Assembly: GCF_003269035.1 (NCBI RefSeq)
Contig: NZ_QLTK01000003.1
Location: 186,001 to 250,000, forward strand
Origin: Paraburkholderia bryophila
Lineage (GTDB): Bacteria; Pseudomonadota; Gammaproteobacteria; Burkholderiales; Burkholderiaceae
Direction of reading: 5' to 3'
DNA length: 64,000 bases
Shown: piece after piece, positions 55,792 to 64,000 of the stretch
Position numbering within the stretch: the stretch's first letter is position 1
How the letters are laid out: each line of letters starts with the position of its first letter
Notes under the pieces: model-generated
What the model saw: the letters and a program-made list of their open reading frames with translations, nothing else
What the model was told of the DNA's origin: nothing
Database searches by the model: none
Translations under genes and position numbers: made by a program

Positions 55792-58011
55792 GTGAGCAAT
55801 CAACTCTCTCCACACATGGGCGGTCCGGTCAGGACCGAAGAAGAGGACGTCGTCCTCGGGCAACTGATCCAGGTGATCCTCGACGACATCTGGTGGCTGA
55901 TCGCGATCGCCGCGGTGATCGTCGCGATTGCCGGCGCCTACTGCCTGCTCGCCAAGCCGATCTATTCGGCCGACGCGCACGTGCGCGTCGAGCAATCCGA
56001 CAACACGTCGCAGGCGCTCACCCAGACGCAAACGGGCGCGGCGATCACCACCGGTTCCACCTCGCTGCCGACCGACGCCGAAATCGAAATCATCAAGAGC
56101 CGCGGCGTGGTCGGCCCGGTCGTGCAGGACCTGAAACTGAACTTCAGCGTCACGCCGAAGACGATTCCGCTGCTCGGCAGCATTTCGGCCAAGCTGGCCG
56201 CGCCGGGTCAACTGGCGAGACCATGGCTCGGCCTGTCGTCGTACGGATGGGGCGGCGATATCGCCGACGTCGATTCGATCGACGTGGTGCCCGCGCTCGA
56301 AGGCCAGAAGCTCGCGCTGAAGGTGGTCGACGATCAGCACTATGAGCTGTTCGCCGAGAACGGCGCCTTGCTGCTGCGCGGCCAGGTCGGTCAAGAGGCC
56401 CAGGGCGGCGGCGTGACGATGCGGGTCAACAGGCTGGTCGCGCGTCCGGGCGAGCAGTTCACCGTGGTGCGCGCCAACGACCTCGACGCGATCACTGCGT
56501 TCCAGTCGGCGATCACCGTGCAGGAGCAGGGCAAGCAGACCGGCGTGATCCAGATCTCGCTGGAAGACAAGAGCCCGGAACACGCGGCGCTGGTCGCCAA
56601 CGCGCTGGCGCAGTCGTATGTGCGTCAGCACGTGTCGAACAAGCAGGCCGACGCGATCAAGATGCTCGACTTCCTGCAAAGCGAGGAGCCGCGGCTCAAG
56701 GCCGATCTGGAACGCGCGGAAGCCGCCTTGACCGCGTATCAGCGCCAGTCCGGCTCGATCAACGCGAGCGACGAGGCCAAGGTGTACCTCGAGGGCAGCG
56801 TGCAGTACGAGCAGCAGATCGCCGGTTTGCGTCTGCAGATGGCGCAGCTCACCGAGCGTTACGGCGACGACCATCCGATGCTGGTGGCCGCGCGTCAACA
56901 GATGGCCGAACTCGAAGCGCAGCGCGCCAAATACGCGGACCGTTTCCGCGATCTGCCGGCCACCGAAGTGAAGGCCGTGCAGTTGCAGCGCGACGCGAAA
57001 GTGGCGGAAGACATCTACGTGCTGCTGCTGAACCGCGTGCAGGAGTTGTCGGTGCAGAAAGCGGGCACGGGCGGCAACGTGCATATCGTCGACGCCGCGC
57101 TGCGCCCCGGCGCGCCGGTCAAGCCGAAGAAGGTGCTGATCCTGTCGGCGGCCGTGATTCTCGGCCTGATTGCGGGCACCGGCTTCGTGTTCCTGCGCCG
57201 CAATATGTTCAAGGGGATCGACGATCCGGATCACATCGAGCGTGCGTTCCATCTGCCGGTGTTCGGCCTCGTGCCGCTGAGCGCCGAGCAGGCGGTGCTC
57301 GAAAGCGCGTTCGAGCGCGGTGGCGAACGGCTGCGTTCGGTGCTGGCGAATGCGCGGCCCAAGGACGTCACGGTCGAAAGTCTGCGCAGCCTGCGCACCT
57401 CCATGCAGTTCACCATGATGGACGCGCGCAATCGCATCGTCATGCTGACCGGCCCGATGGCGGGCGTCGGCAAGAGCTTCCTGACGGTGAATCTCGCGGT
57501 GCTGCTCGCGCACTCGGGCAAGCGCGTGCTGATGATCGACGGCGACATGCGGCGCGGCGCGCTCGAACGTTATCTGGGCGGCGTGCAGGACAACGGTTTG
57601 TCTGAACTGCTGAGCGGCCAGATCTCGCTGGAAGAAGCGATCCGCAGTTCGAACGTCGAAAACCTGAGCTTCATCTCGTGCGGGCGCCGTCCGCCGAATC
57701 CGTCGGAACTGCTGATGTCGCCGCGGCTGCCGCAATACCTCGACGGGCTCGCCAAACGCTACGACGTGATCCTGATCGACACGCCGCCGGTGCTGGCGGT
57801 GACCGATGCGTCGATCATCGGCGCGTATGCGGGCTCGACCTTCTTCGTGATGCGCTCGGGCGTGCACAGCGAAGGCGAGATCCAGGACGCGCTCAAGCGT
57901 CTGCGCGCGGCCGGCGTGCACGTGCAGGGCGGCATTTTCAACGGCATGCCGCGCTCGCGCGGCGGCTACGACCGTGGCTACGCGGCGGTGCAGGAATACC
58001 TGAGCGCCTGA
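55792..58011 (+). CDS. bceF: Bacterial tyrosine kinase / polysaccharide co-polymerase
   Basis: A 739-residue Wzc-type inner-membrane protein. A Wzz-like domain with two transmembrane segments (WWLIAIAAVIVAIAGAYC and KVLILSAAVILGLIAGTGFV) brackets a long periplasmic coiled coil. The cytosolic kinase has Walker A GPMAGVGKS, Walker A' VLMIDGDMRRG and Walker B VILIDTPPVL. A C-terminal tyrosine cluster (GGYDRGYAAVQEYLSA) is the autophosphorylation site. It controls chain length and export with BceE and is reset by BceD. I chose the GTG at 55792 because GGGAAG lies seven bases before it; the upstream ATG at 55741 and the internal one at 55816 are less likely. Confidence 0.95.
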   Translation: MSNQLSPHMGGPVRTEEEDVVLGQLIQVILDDIWWLIAIAAVIVAIAGAYCLLAKPIYSADAHVRVEQSDNTSQALTQTQTGAAITTGSTSLPTDAEIEIIKSRGVVGPVVQDLKLNFSVTPKTIPLLGSISAKLAAPGQLARPWLGLSSYGWGGDIADVDSIDVVPALEGQKLALKVVDDQHYELFAENGALLLRGQVGQEAQGGGVTMRVNRLVARPGEQFTVVRANDLDAITAFQSAITVQEQGKQTGVIQISLEDKSPEHAALVANALAQSYVRQHVSNKQADAIKMLDFLQSEEPRLKADLERAEAALTAYQRQSGSINASDEAKVYLEGSVQYEQQIAGLRLQMAQLTERYGDDHPMLVAARQQMAELEAQRAKYADRFRDLPATEVKAVQLQRDAKVAEDIYVLLLNRVQELSVQKAGTGGNVHIVDAALRPGAPVKPKKVLILSAAVILGLIAGTGFVFLRRNMFKGIDDPDHIERAFHLPVFGLVPLSAEQAVLESAFERGGERLRSVLANARPKDVTVESLRSLRTSMQFTMMDARNRIVMLTGPMAGVGKSFLTVNLAVLLAHSGKRVLMIDGDMRRGALERYLGGVQDNGLSELLSGQISLEEAIRSSNVENLSFISCGRRPPNPSELLMSPRLPQYLDGLAKRYDVILIDTPPVLAVTDASIIGAYAGSTFFVMRSGVHSEGEIQDALKRLRAAGVHVQGGIFNGMPRSRGGYDRGYAAVQEYLSA

Positions 58012-58049
58012 ACGCGGCGACGCGTTTGACGATACAAAAGGACATCACG

Positions 58050-58985
58050 ATGAAAGTGACGGTACTGGTTCCGACTTATCGCCGCCCGGCCGATCTGGCG
58101 CGCTGCCTCGCGGCACTGCAACGGCAATCGCGCGCGCCCGACCAGGTGGTCGTGGTGGCACGCGCCGACGACGCCGCGACCCACACCTGTCTGCGCGACC
58201 CGGCGGTGCCGGGCGCGCTGCCGCTGTCGGTGGCGCTGGTCGAGGCGCCCGGCCAGGTCGCGGCGCTGAACCGCGGGCTCGACGCGGCCAGCGGCGACGT
58301 GATCGCGATCACCGACGACGATGCCGCGCCGCACGTCGACTGGGTCGCGCGGATCGCCGCCGCGTTCGAAAGCGATGCGCGCCTCGGCGCGCTCGGCGGG
58401 CGCGACTGGGTGCACGAACGAGGCCGCGTGCTGGATGGCGAGCGGCAGCTCGTGGGCAAGGTCACGGCGTCCGGCAAGATCATCGGCAATCATCACCTTG
58501 GCGCCGGCGGCGCGCGCGAAGTGGATATTCTGAAGGGCGCCAACATGAGCTACCGCCGCGACGCGGTACGCACCATCCGCTTCGACGCGCGCCTGCGCGG
58601 CGCGGGTGCGCAAGCGCACAACGACATGGGCTTCAGCCTCGCGGTGAAGCGCGCCGGCTGGAAGCTGGTGTACGACCCGCGCGTCGCGGTCGACCATTTC
58701 CCCGCCGAACGTTTCGACGAAGACGGACGCAACGCGCAAACCATGGCGGCGTTGCGCAATGCCGCGTTCAACTTTCATCTGATTCTGCGCGACCAGTTGC
58801 CGCCGCTGCGCCGCGAAACCGCGTGGTGGTGGTGGACGCTGGTCGGCACGCGAGCCTATCCGGGACTCACGCATGCGGCGCTCGCGCTGTTGTCGAAACA
58901 GGCGGGGCTGAAGCTGGCACGCTGGCGCGCGGTGCGCGGCGGCGCGCACGAGGCGCGCCGGGCGCAAAGCGGAGTCGCCGCATGA
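58050..58985 (+). CDS. bceG: GT2-family glycosyltransferase
   Basis: A 311-residue inverting glycosyltransferase with a GT-A fold. The N-terminus MKVTVLVPTYRRPADLARCL and the metal-binding ITDDDAAPHVDWV are typical. The acceptor side has GANMSYRRDAV and the ED-like catalytic region near FDEDGRNAQT. It adds one sugar to the lipid-linked cepacian repeat; which one is not visible. AAAAGGA lies before the ATG at 58050. Its stop overlaps the bceH start (ATGA). Confidence 0.93.
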   Translation: MKVTVLVPTYRRPADLARCLAALQRQSRAPDQVVVVARADDAATHTCLRDPAVPGALPLSVALVEAPGQVAALNRGLDAASGDVIAITDDDAAPHVDWVARIAAAFESDARLGALGGRDWVHERGRVLDGERQLVGKVTASGKIIGNHHLGAGGAREVDILKGANMSYRRDAVRTIRFDARLRGAGAQAHNDMGFSLAVKRAGWKLVYDPRVAVDHFPAERFDEDGRNAQTMAALRNAAFNFHLILRDQLPPLRRETAWWWWTLVGTRAYPGLTHAALALLSKQAGLKLARWRAVRGGAHEARRAQSGVAA

Positions 58986-60136
58986 GCACCAATGTTCACG
59001 TTCATCTGTTTTACGGCGCCGACCCGCGCTTTTACCGGCCGGGCGACAACATCGGCTGCCTGTACGGTTATCACCACGCGCAGTCCGACGGCTTCGCGCT
59101 GAGCTATTCGCAGGACGCGCCCGAGAGCAAACCGGTGCGGCTCTTGCGGCGCGCGCTGAAGGCGGCGCTGGGGTTCGATTTCATCCATACGTGGCGCAAC
59201 CGCGCCGAGATGCTGCGTGCCGACGTGATCTGGACGCATACCGAGCAGGAATGGCTCTCCGCCGCGCTGATGCTGCTGCTGAGCGGCCGCAAGGCCGGCG
59301 CCGGGGCATCCCCCTTGCTGCTCGCGCAAAGCGTCTGGCTGCTCGATAAATGGCCTTCGTACGGAATTTTGCGTAGCTGGCTGTATCGCAAGCTGCTGAG
59401 CCGCGCCGATCAACTGACCACGCTCGCCACTGAAAACGCCGCGCTGTGCCAGCGCTATTTCGATCGCGACGCCACGCCGCTGCTGTACGGGCTGAACACG
59501 CAGGACTTTCCCGTCAAGGCGCCGACCGAATGGCTGCCGCATGCGCCGATCCGCATTGCCGCCATCGGCAACGATCGCGACCGCGATTGGGAAACGCTGA
59601 TCAAGGCGTTCGGCAACGATCCGCGCTACACCGTCAAGCTCGCGACGCGGCGGCGGATTCCTGCCTCGCTGCGCGCGCCGAATGTCGAGATCGCATTGTT
59701 CTCGGGCATCAAAAAACAGCATGAACTGTACGACTGGGCCGATCTGATCGTGGTGCCGTTGCGGCCGAACTCGCACGCCTCGGGCATCACGGTGATGCTC
59801 GAAGCGGCGGCCGTCGGCAAGCCGATGGTGGTCACCAACGTCGGCGCGTTGCAGGATTATTTCCCGGCCGGCGAGGCGTTCTATATTCCGCCGTTCAATC
59901 CGCAAGCGCTGCGCGAGGCGGTCGACCAGCTCGCCGCGACGCCGCTGGAGGCGTTGCGTCAGGCGCAAGCGGCGGCGGCCGGTTTGCTGGCGCGCGATCT
60001 GACCACCCAGCACTACGCCATGCAGCACGTGCGGATCACGCAGGAGATGCTGCGCGCCCGCGCCGCTCGCACGCAGCCGCAGGCGAGGGCGCCGAGCTCG
60101 CGTCCCGCCGCGCGCGAATCACGCGGAGGTCTCTGA
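58982..60136 (+). CDS. bceH: Glycosyltransferase (GT4-like)
   Basis: A 384-residue glycosyltransferase of GT-B type. GNDRDRDWETLIKAFGNDP marks the nucleotide-sugar domain, and VPLRPNSHASGITVMLEAAAVGKP carries the E-x7-E-like pair. The N-terminus is unusual (FYGADPRFYRPGDNIGCLYGY), with no glycine loop of the GGxE kind. The C-terminal 35 residues are a basic low-complexity tail. Sugar specificity unknown. Coupled to bceG by a four-base overlap; bceI starts four bases after its stop codon. Confidence 0.9.
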   Translation: MSTNVHVHLFYGADPRFYRPGDNIGCLYGYHHAQSDGFALSYSQDAPESKPVRLLRRALKAALGFDFIHTWRNRAEMLRADVIWTHTEQEWLSAALMLLLSGRKAGAGASPLLLAQSVWLLDKWPSYGILRSWLYRKLLSRADQLTTLATENAALCQRYFDRDATPLLYGLNTQDFPVKAPTEWLPHAPIRIAAIGNDRDRDWETLIKAFGNDPRYTVKLATRRRIPASLRAPNVEIALFSGIKKQHELYDWADLIVVPLRPNSHASGITVMLEAAAVGKPMVVTNVGALQDYFPAGEAFYIPPFNPQALREAVDQLAATPLEALRQAQAAAAGLLARDLTTQHYAMQHVRITQEMLRARAARTQPQARAPSSRPAARESRGGL

Positions 60137-60139
60137 GCG

Positions 60140-61612
60140 ATGTCGACCATCACGCAAACCGCCCCGTCCGGCGCGAACCGCGCGGGGCGTAGCAGGTCCG
60201 GCGGGGCGCAGGAATGGGGACCGCCCGCCTTGCTGTGGCTGATCACGGCGGTACTGATCGTCGCGCATCAGGGCACGGTGCTGACGCTCGCGTTCCCGGT
60301 GCTGGCGATCCTCACCGGCCTGTGGCTCTACTTCAAGAGTCCGGCGCGCTACATCGGCTTCATGTGGTGGCTGTGGTTTCTGAGCCCGGAAGTGCGGCGT
60401 CTCGCCGACTGGTCCAAAGGCGCGTTCACGCCCACCAGCCTGATCCAGGTCGCGCCGCTCGCGGTGACCATGATCAGCGCGCTCTCCCTGCTGCGTTACT
60501 ACCGGCTGCTCGCGCAACGGCGCGGCCTGCCGGTGCTGCTGATCCTGCTCGGCCTGAGCTACGCGTTCATGGTCGGCGTGATGTCGAGCGGGCCGCTGGC
60601 GGCCATCTACGACCTCGCGAACTGGCTCTATCCGATCCTGATCGGCTTTCACATCATGGCGCATACGCGTCAGTATCCGCAGTACCGCGACACCATCGTC
60701 AACACGTTCATCTGGGGCATGCTGGCGATGGGCGGCTACGGCCTCGTGCAGTTTTTCATCATGCCGCCGTGGGACGCACTGTGGATGCTCGGCTCGCAGA
60801 TGAACTCGCAGGGCGACCCGGTGCCGATGGGCGTGCGCGTGTTCAGCACGATGAATTCGTCGGGCCCGTTCGCCTTCGCGATGATGGGTGCGATGGTGTA
60901 CGTGATGGCGGCCTCGCATCGCGTGCGCTGGATCGCCGCGGCGCTCGGCTTCTTCGCCTTCGCGCTGAGCCTCGTGCGCTCCACGTGGGGCGGCTGGGTG
61001 ATCGCGCTGCTGGTGCAACTGGTCAAGTCGAACAACAAGGTGCGGGTGCGCATCGTCGCGAGCGCGGTGTTGCTGGCGGGTCTGTGCGTGCCGCTGCTGG
61101 CGGTCGGCCCGGTCGCCGAGCGGATGCAGGCGCGCCTCACCACCATCGTCAATCTGAACGACGACCAGAGCTACGCCGCGCGTAACGAGTTCTACGCGAC
61201 CTTTGCGAAAACCGCGTTCACCGACGTCTCCGGCGAAGGGATGGGCGCGACCGGCACCTCGACCAAGCTCTCGAACGACGGCGGCCAGCTCGGTCAGTAC
61301 GGCAACTTCGACAGCGGCGTGATGAATATTCCGTTCGTGCTCGGCTGGCCCGGCACGCTGCTTTACATGTCCGGCATCGTCTGGCTGCTGGTGCGCGCGG
61401 TGCTGGCGTCGTTCAAGCTGCGCAACGACAAGTTCGTCTCGGCCTGTCTGAGCCTGAGTCTCGCGACCTTCGCGATGCTGGTGTTCACCAATTCGCTGGT
61501 CGGCACGGGCGGATTGCTGCTGTTCATGAGTGTTTTCTCGATTCTTTCCGCGGTGCACTACGACAAGATCAACCGCAGACGCACGCTACTTTTTCACGGA
61601 GGCACCCATTGA
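60140..61612 (+). CDS. bceI: Exopolysaccharide polymerase (Wzy-like)
   Basis: A 490-residue polytopic inner-membrane protein with at least ten hydrophobic segments and a large periplasmic loop, the layout of Wzy/O-antigen-ligase-like polymerases. Distinctive pieces are FSTMNSSGPFAFAMMGAM and RSTWGGWVIALLVQLVK; the Arg and Trp there resemble the polymerase active region. It would join the cepacian repeat units on the periplasmic side, with chain length set by BceF. The stop TGA at 61610-61612 overlaps the TTG start of bceJ. No clear signal peptide; the first 30 residues are cytosolic and basic. Confidence 0.9.
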   Translation: MSTITQTAPSGANRAGRSRSGGAQEWGPPALLWLITAVLIVAHQGTVLTLAFPVLAILTGLWLYFKSPARYIGFMWWLWFLSPEVRRLADWSKGAFTPTSLIQVAPLAVTMISALSLLRYYRLLAQRRGLPVLLILLGLSYAFMVGVMSSGPLAAIYDLANWLYPILIGFHIMAHTRQYPQYRDTIVNTFIWGMLAMGGYGLVQFFIMPPWDALWMLGSQMNSQGDPVPMGVRVFSTMNSSGPFAFAMMGAMVYVMAASHRVRWIAAALGFFAFALSLVRSTWGGWVIALLVQLVKSNNKVRVRIVASAVLLAGLCVPLLAVGPVAERMQARLTTIVNLNDDQSYAARNEFYATFAKTAFTDVSGEGMGATGTSTKLSNDGGQLGQYGNFDSGVMNIPFVLGWPGTLLYMSGIVWLLVRAVLASFKLRNDKFVSACLSLSLATFAMLVFTNSLVGTGGLLLFMSVFSILSAVHYDKINRRRTLLFHGGTH

Positions 61613-62877
61613 GAGTCGCCATTGTCACCCACGTCGTGCGCCATAACGACGGCCAGGGGCGCGTCAACCACGAGATCGCGCGCGCCGCGCTCGACGAGAA
61701 CATCGGCGTCACGCTGGTGGCCTCGCACGTCGCGCCGGATCTGCTCGCGCATCCGAACGTTCGCTGGGCGCAGATCAAGGTGGGCCGCTGGTGGCCCACC
61801 AACCTGCTGCGCCAGCAGGTGTTCGCGCTCAAGAGCACGCTGTGGCTGCGCGCGCATCGCCGCGAATACGACGTGCTGCACGTGAACGGCTTCATCACGT
61901 GGATGCCCGCCGACGTCAATACCTCGCACTTCGTGCATAGCGGCTGGTTCGGCAGCAAGTACTACCCGTTCGGGCTGACCAAGGGCGTGTGGTCCGCGTA
62001 TCAGTCGGTCTACACGCGCTGCAACGCGCTGCTCGAACGCTGGGCGTACCGGCGCTCGAAAGTGATCACCGCGGTGTCGCGGAAAGTCGCCGACGAAATC
62101 CGCGCGATCGGCCTGACGCCCGACAACCGGGTCGAGGTGATCTATAACGGCGTGGACACCCGGGGCTTCGCGGCCGCGACCGGCGACCGCGACAAGTTCG
62201 GTTTGCCGAAAGATGCGTTCCTGCTGCTGTTCGTCGGCGATCTGCGCACGCCGCGCAAGAACCTCGGCACCGTGCTCGCCGCGCTCAGGCATCTGCCCGA
62301 CTACGTGCAGATCGCGGTGGCCGGTTTCCTGCCGGGCAGCCCGTATCCCGACGAGGCGAAAGCGCTGGGCATTGCGCATCGCGTGCATTTTCTCGGGCTG
62401 GTGAAAGAGATGCCGATGCTGATGCATTCGGTCGACGCGTTCGTGTTTCCGTCGCGCTATGAAGCAATGAGCCTGTCGCTGCTCGAGGCGATGGCGGCGG
62501 GTCTGCCGGTGGTCACGGCACGCACTGCGGGCGGCGCCGAAATCATCACGCCGGAATGCGGGATCGTGCTCGACGATCCGGACGACTCCACGGCGTTGGC
62601 GCGCGCGGTCGCGCGCCTCGCCGAGCATCACGACGCGCGCCGCGCGATGGGCGTCGCCGCCAACGAACTCGCCACCGGCTTCGGCTGGGCGCGCATGGCC
62701 GAGCAGTACATCGCGCTGTACCGGCAACTCGCGGGGCAGCAGCAGAATCGCCGGCGCAGCGAGGCGGAAGCGGCGGCGATCGCCAAGACCGACGCGCTGA
62801 CGCTGAACACGCTGGCGGGACAGACAGCGTCGTTCGACCATCACAACTCACGGAACGCACAGGGGCATCAACCATGA
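61609..62877 (+). CDS. bceJ: GT4-family glycosyltransferase
   Basis: A 422-residue GT-B glycosyltransferase. HNDGQGRVNHEIARAAL is the N-terminal acceptor-side loop, FVGDLRTPRKNLGTVLAAL is the hinge and donor site, and PSRYEAMSLSLLEAMAAGLP holds the E-x7-E pair. It starts at TTG (61609), an uncommon codon, chosen because GGAGG lies seven bases upstream and the protein begins RVAIVTHVVR, as relatives do. It overlaps bceI by four bases and bceK by four (ATGA). The C-terminal 50 residues are a polar tail. Confidence 0.92.
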   Translation: MRVAIVTHVVRHNDGQGRVNHEIARAALDENIGVTLVASHVAPDLLAHPNVRWAQIKVGRWWPTNLLRQQVFALKSTLWLRAHRREYDVLHVNGFITWMPADVNTSHFVHSGWFGSKYYPFGLTKGVWSAYQSVYTRCNALLERWAYRRSKVITAVSRKVADEIRAIGLTPDNRVEVIYNGVDTRGFAAATGDRDKFGLPKDAFLLLFVGDLRTPRKNLGTVLAALRHLPDYVQIAVAGFLPGSPYPDEAKALGIAHRVHFLGLVKEMPMLMHSVDAFVFPSRYEAMSLSLLEAMAAGLPVVTARTAGGAEIITPECGIVLDDPDDSTALARAVARLAEHHDARRAMGVAANELATGFGWARMAEQYIALYRQLAGQQQNRRRSEAEAAAIAKTDALTLNTLAGQTASFDHHNSRNAQGHQP

Positions 62878-64000
62878 CGACGAGTTCAATCAAATCGCTG
62901 CAGATCGGGATGCACTGGTTTCCCGAGCGCGCGGGCGGCCTCGACCGCATGTATTACTCGCTGGTCGGCGCGCTGCCAGGCGCGGGCGTGGCGGTGCGCG
63001 GCGTGGTCGCCGGCTCGTCGAAAGTCGCCGCGGACACGGGCGGCGCGATCAACGGTTTCGGCTCCGCCGCGCAGTCGCTGCCGTTGCGGCTGATGGCGGC
63101 GCGCCGCGCGTTGCGCGAGGAAATCCGCCGGTCGCGGCCCGACGTGATTTCGTCGCACTTCGCGCTGTACACCTTTCCGGGGCTCGACGTGACGCGCGGG
63201 ATTCCGCAGGTCTCGCATTTTCAGGGACCGTGGGCCGACGAGAGTCACGTCGAAGGCGCCGACTCGCTCGGCCAGCGCGCCAAACGCTATCTGGAACAGT
63301 CGGTGTATGCGCGTTCGTCGCGCTTGATCGTGTTGTCCGAGGCGTTCGGCAAGATCCTCACGTCGCGCTACGGCATCGCGCCGGAGCGCGTGCGCGTGGT
63401 GCCGGGTTGCGTCGACGTCGAACAGTTCAACCTGCCGATCACGCCCGCCGAAGCGCGTCTGAAACTGCAATTGCCGCAAGACCGGCCGATCGTGCTGGCG
63501 GTGCGGCGGCTGGTGCGGCGCATGGGTCTCGAAGACCTGATCGACGCGATCCAGCTGCTCAGGCAGAGCGCGCCTGACGTGCTGCTGCTGATAGCGGGCA
63601 AGGGGCGGCTCGAAAGCGAACTGCAGGCGCGGATCGGCGCGGCCGGGTTGGAAGATAACGTCAAGCTGTTGGGCTTCGTGCCCGATCAGCATCTGGCGGC
63701 GTTGTACCGCGCGGCGAATATCAGCGTGGTGCCGACCGTGGCGCTGGAGGGCTTCGGGCTGATCACGGTCGAGTCGCTGGCCTCGGGTACGCCCGTGCTG
63801 GTGACGCCGGTGGGCGGCTTACCGGAGGCGGTGGCGGGGTTGTCGCCGGATCTGGTGCTGCCGGAGACGGGCGCGAAGGCGATCGCTGCAGGCCTGGCCG
63901 GCGCGCTGAACGGTACGTTGAAGCTGCCGGATGCCGATGCCTGCCGACGTTATGCGCGGGAGAACTTCGATAACTCGGTGATCGCGAAACGGGTCGCCGC
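62874..64000 (+). CDS. bceK: GT4-family glycosyltransferase, cut by the window end
   Basis: At least 375 residues read from the ATG at 62874 with no stop before base 64,000, so the 3' end is missing. The N-terminus has MHWFPERAGGLDRMYYSLVGAL with the glycine loop, then VSHFQGPWADESH. The donor-binding part has AVRRLVRRMGLEDLIDAI and the E-x7-E motif in ALEGFGLITVESLASGTPVL. Only the last portion of the final helix should lie outside. It is the last gene of the bce-I order as known in Burkholderia. Overlap with bceJ suggests coupling. Confidence 0.9.
   Translation, partial: MTTSSIKSLQIGMHWFPERAGGLDRMYYSLVGALPGAGVAVRGVVAGSSKVAADTGGAINGFGSAAQSLPLRLMAARRALREEIRRSRPDVISSHFALYTFPGLDVTRGIPQVSHFQGPWADESHVEGADSLGQRAKRYLEQSVYARSSRLIVLSEAFGKILTSRYGIAPERVRVVPGCVDVEQFNLPITPAEARLKLQLPQDRPIVLAVRRLVRRMGLEDLIDAIQLLRQSAPDVLLLIAGKGRLESELQARIGAAGLEDNVKLLGFVPDQHLAALYRAANISVVPTVALEGFGLITVESLASGTPVLVTPVGGLPEAVAGLSPDLVLPETGAKAIAAGLAGALNGTLKLPDADACRRYARENFDNSVIAKRVA

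Noticed and set aside
55630..57921. 763-codon minus-strand frame opposite bceF
   Set aside because: Antisense shadow of a well-identified kinase gene.

Overview
The window is GC-rich chromosomal DNA from a betaproteobacterium of the Burkholderiales, most likely a Paraburkholderia or Burkholderia. The evidence is codon bias towards G/C in third positions, the hupB - tRNA-Val - tRNA-Asp - ppiD order after a terminator, a PurL of about 1,360 residues, an mltG-tmk-holB-tatD block, and a complete run of genes ordered like the cepacian exopolysaccharide cluster bce-I. Species assignment is inference. I see no insertion sequence, prophage or CRISPR array.

1-18,400 is mainly housekeeping. It holds hupB, two tRNAs, the periplasmic chaperone PpiD, a small lipoprotein, a divergent tesA/ybbA pair whose start codons overlap, pgi, a fused NAD(P)HX-repair enzyme, a DadA-like oxidase, purL, a second (secreted) parvulin, a BolA protein, yciB, msrB and selO. 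Intrinsic terminators are easy to see here, and three of them end in the same 12-base tail.

18,400-30,000 is a fatty-acid / acyl-CoA region. It has an AMP-forming acyl-CoA ligase, a fused enoyl-CoA hydratase/3-hydroxyacyl-CoA dehydrogenase, a thiolase preceded by a perfect 13-bp inverted repeat, a DUF2917-like protein divergent from a MocR-type regulator with a palindromic operator candidate between them, a thioesterase, a CurA-like reductase, a short-chain dehydrogenase and an HSL-type esterase. Together they could activate, beta-oxidise and release acyl chains.

30,000-36,300 contains an NRDE protein, ygfZ and the mltG-tmk-holB-GNAT-tatD block (cell-wall lytic transglycosylase, dTMP kinase, clamp-loader delta prime, acetyltransferase, TatD DNase). 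36,300-46,600 holds envelope and stress genes: an exported ankyrin protein, an orphan Rap1a/Tai-like protein, MscS, trehalose-phosphate synthase OtsA, a RecF-like ATPase, a GT4 glycosyltransferase, a SYLF lipoprotein, a PsiF protein and a YciI protein.

47,100-64,000 is an exopolysaccharide locus. A protein that keeps only the N-terminal DNA-binding part of an IS5-type transposase, fused to a long linker and a C-terminal domain, precedes bceA (GDP-mannose supply). bceA is divergent from bceB-K across 660 unusually A/T-rich bases. BceB starts the repeat unit on undecaprenyl phosphate, BceC makes UDP-glucuronate, BceD and BceF are a tyrosine phosphatase/kinase pair, BceE is the outer-membrane exporter, BceG/H/J/K are glycosyltransferases and BceI is the polymerase. 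The window ends inside bceK. The flippase and acyltransferases are not here; in known cepacian producers they lie in a second cluster.

The points I find most worth checking are the transposase-derived protein beside bceA, the hairpin before the thiolase gene, degenerate tandem repeats of about 10 bp in at least six intergenic spacers, and the overlapping divergent start codons of tesA and ybbA.
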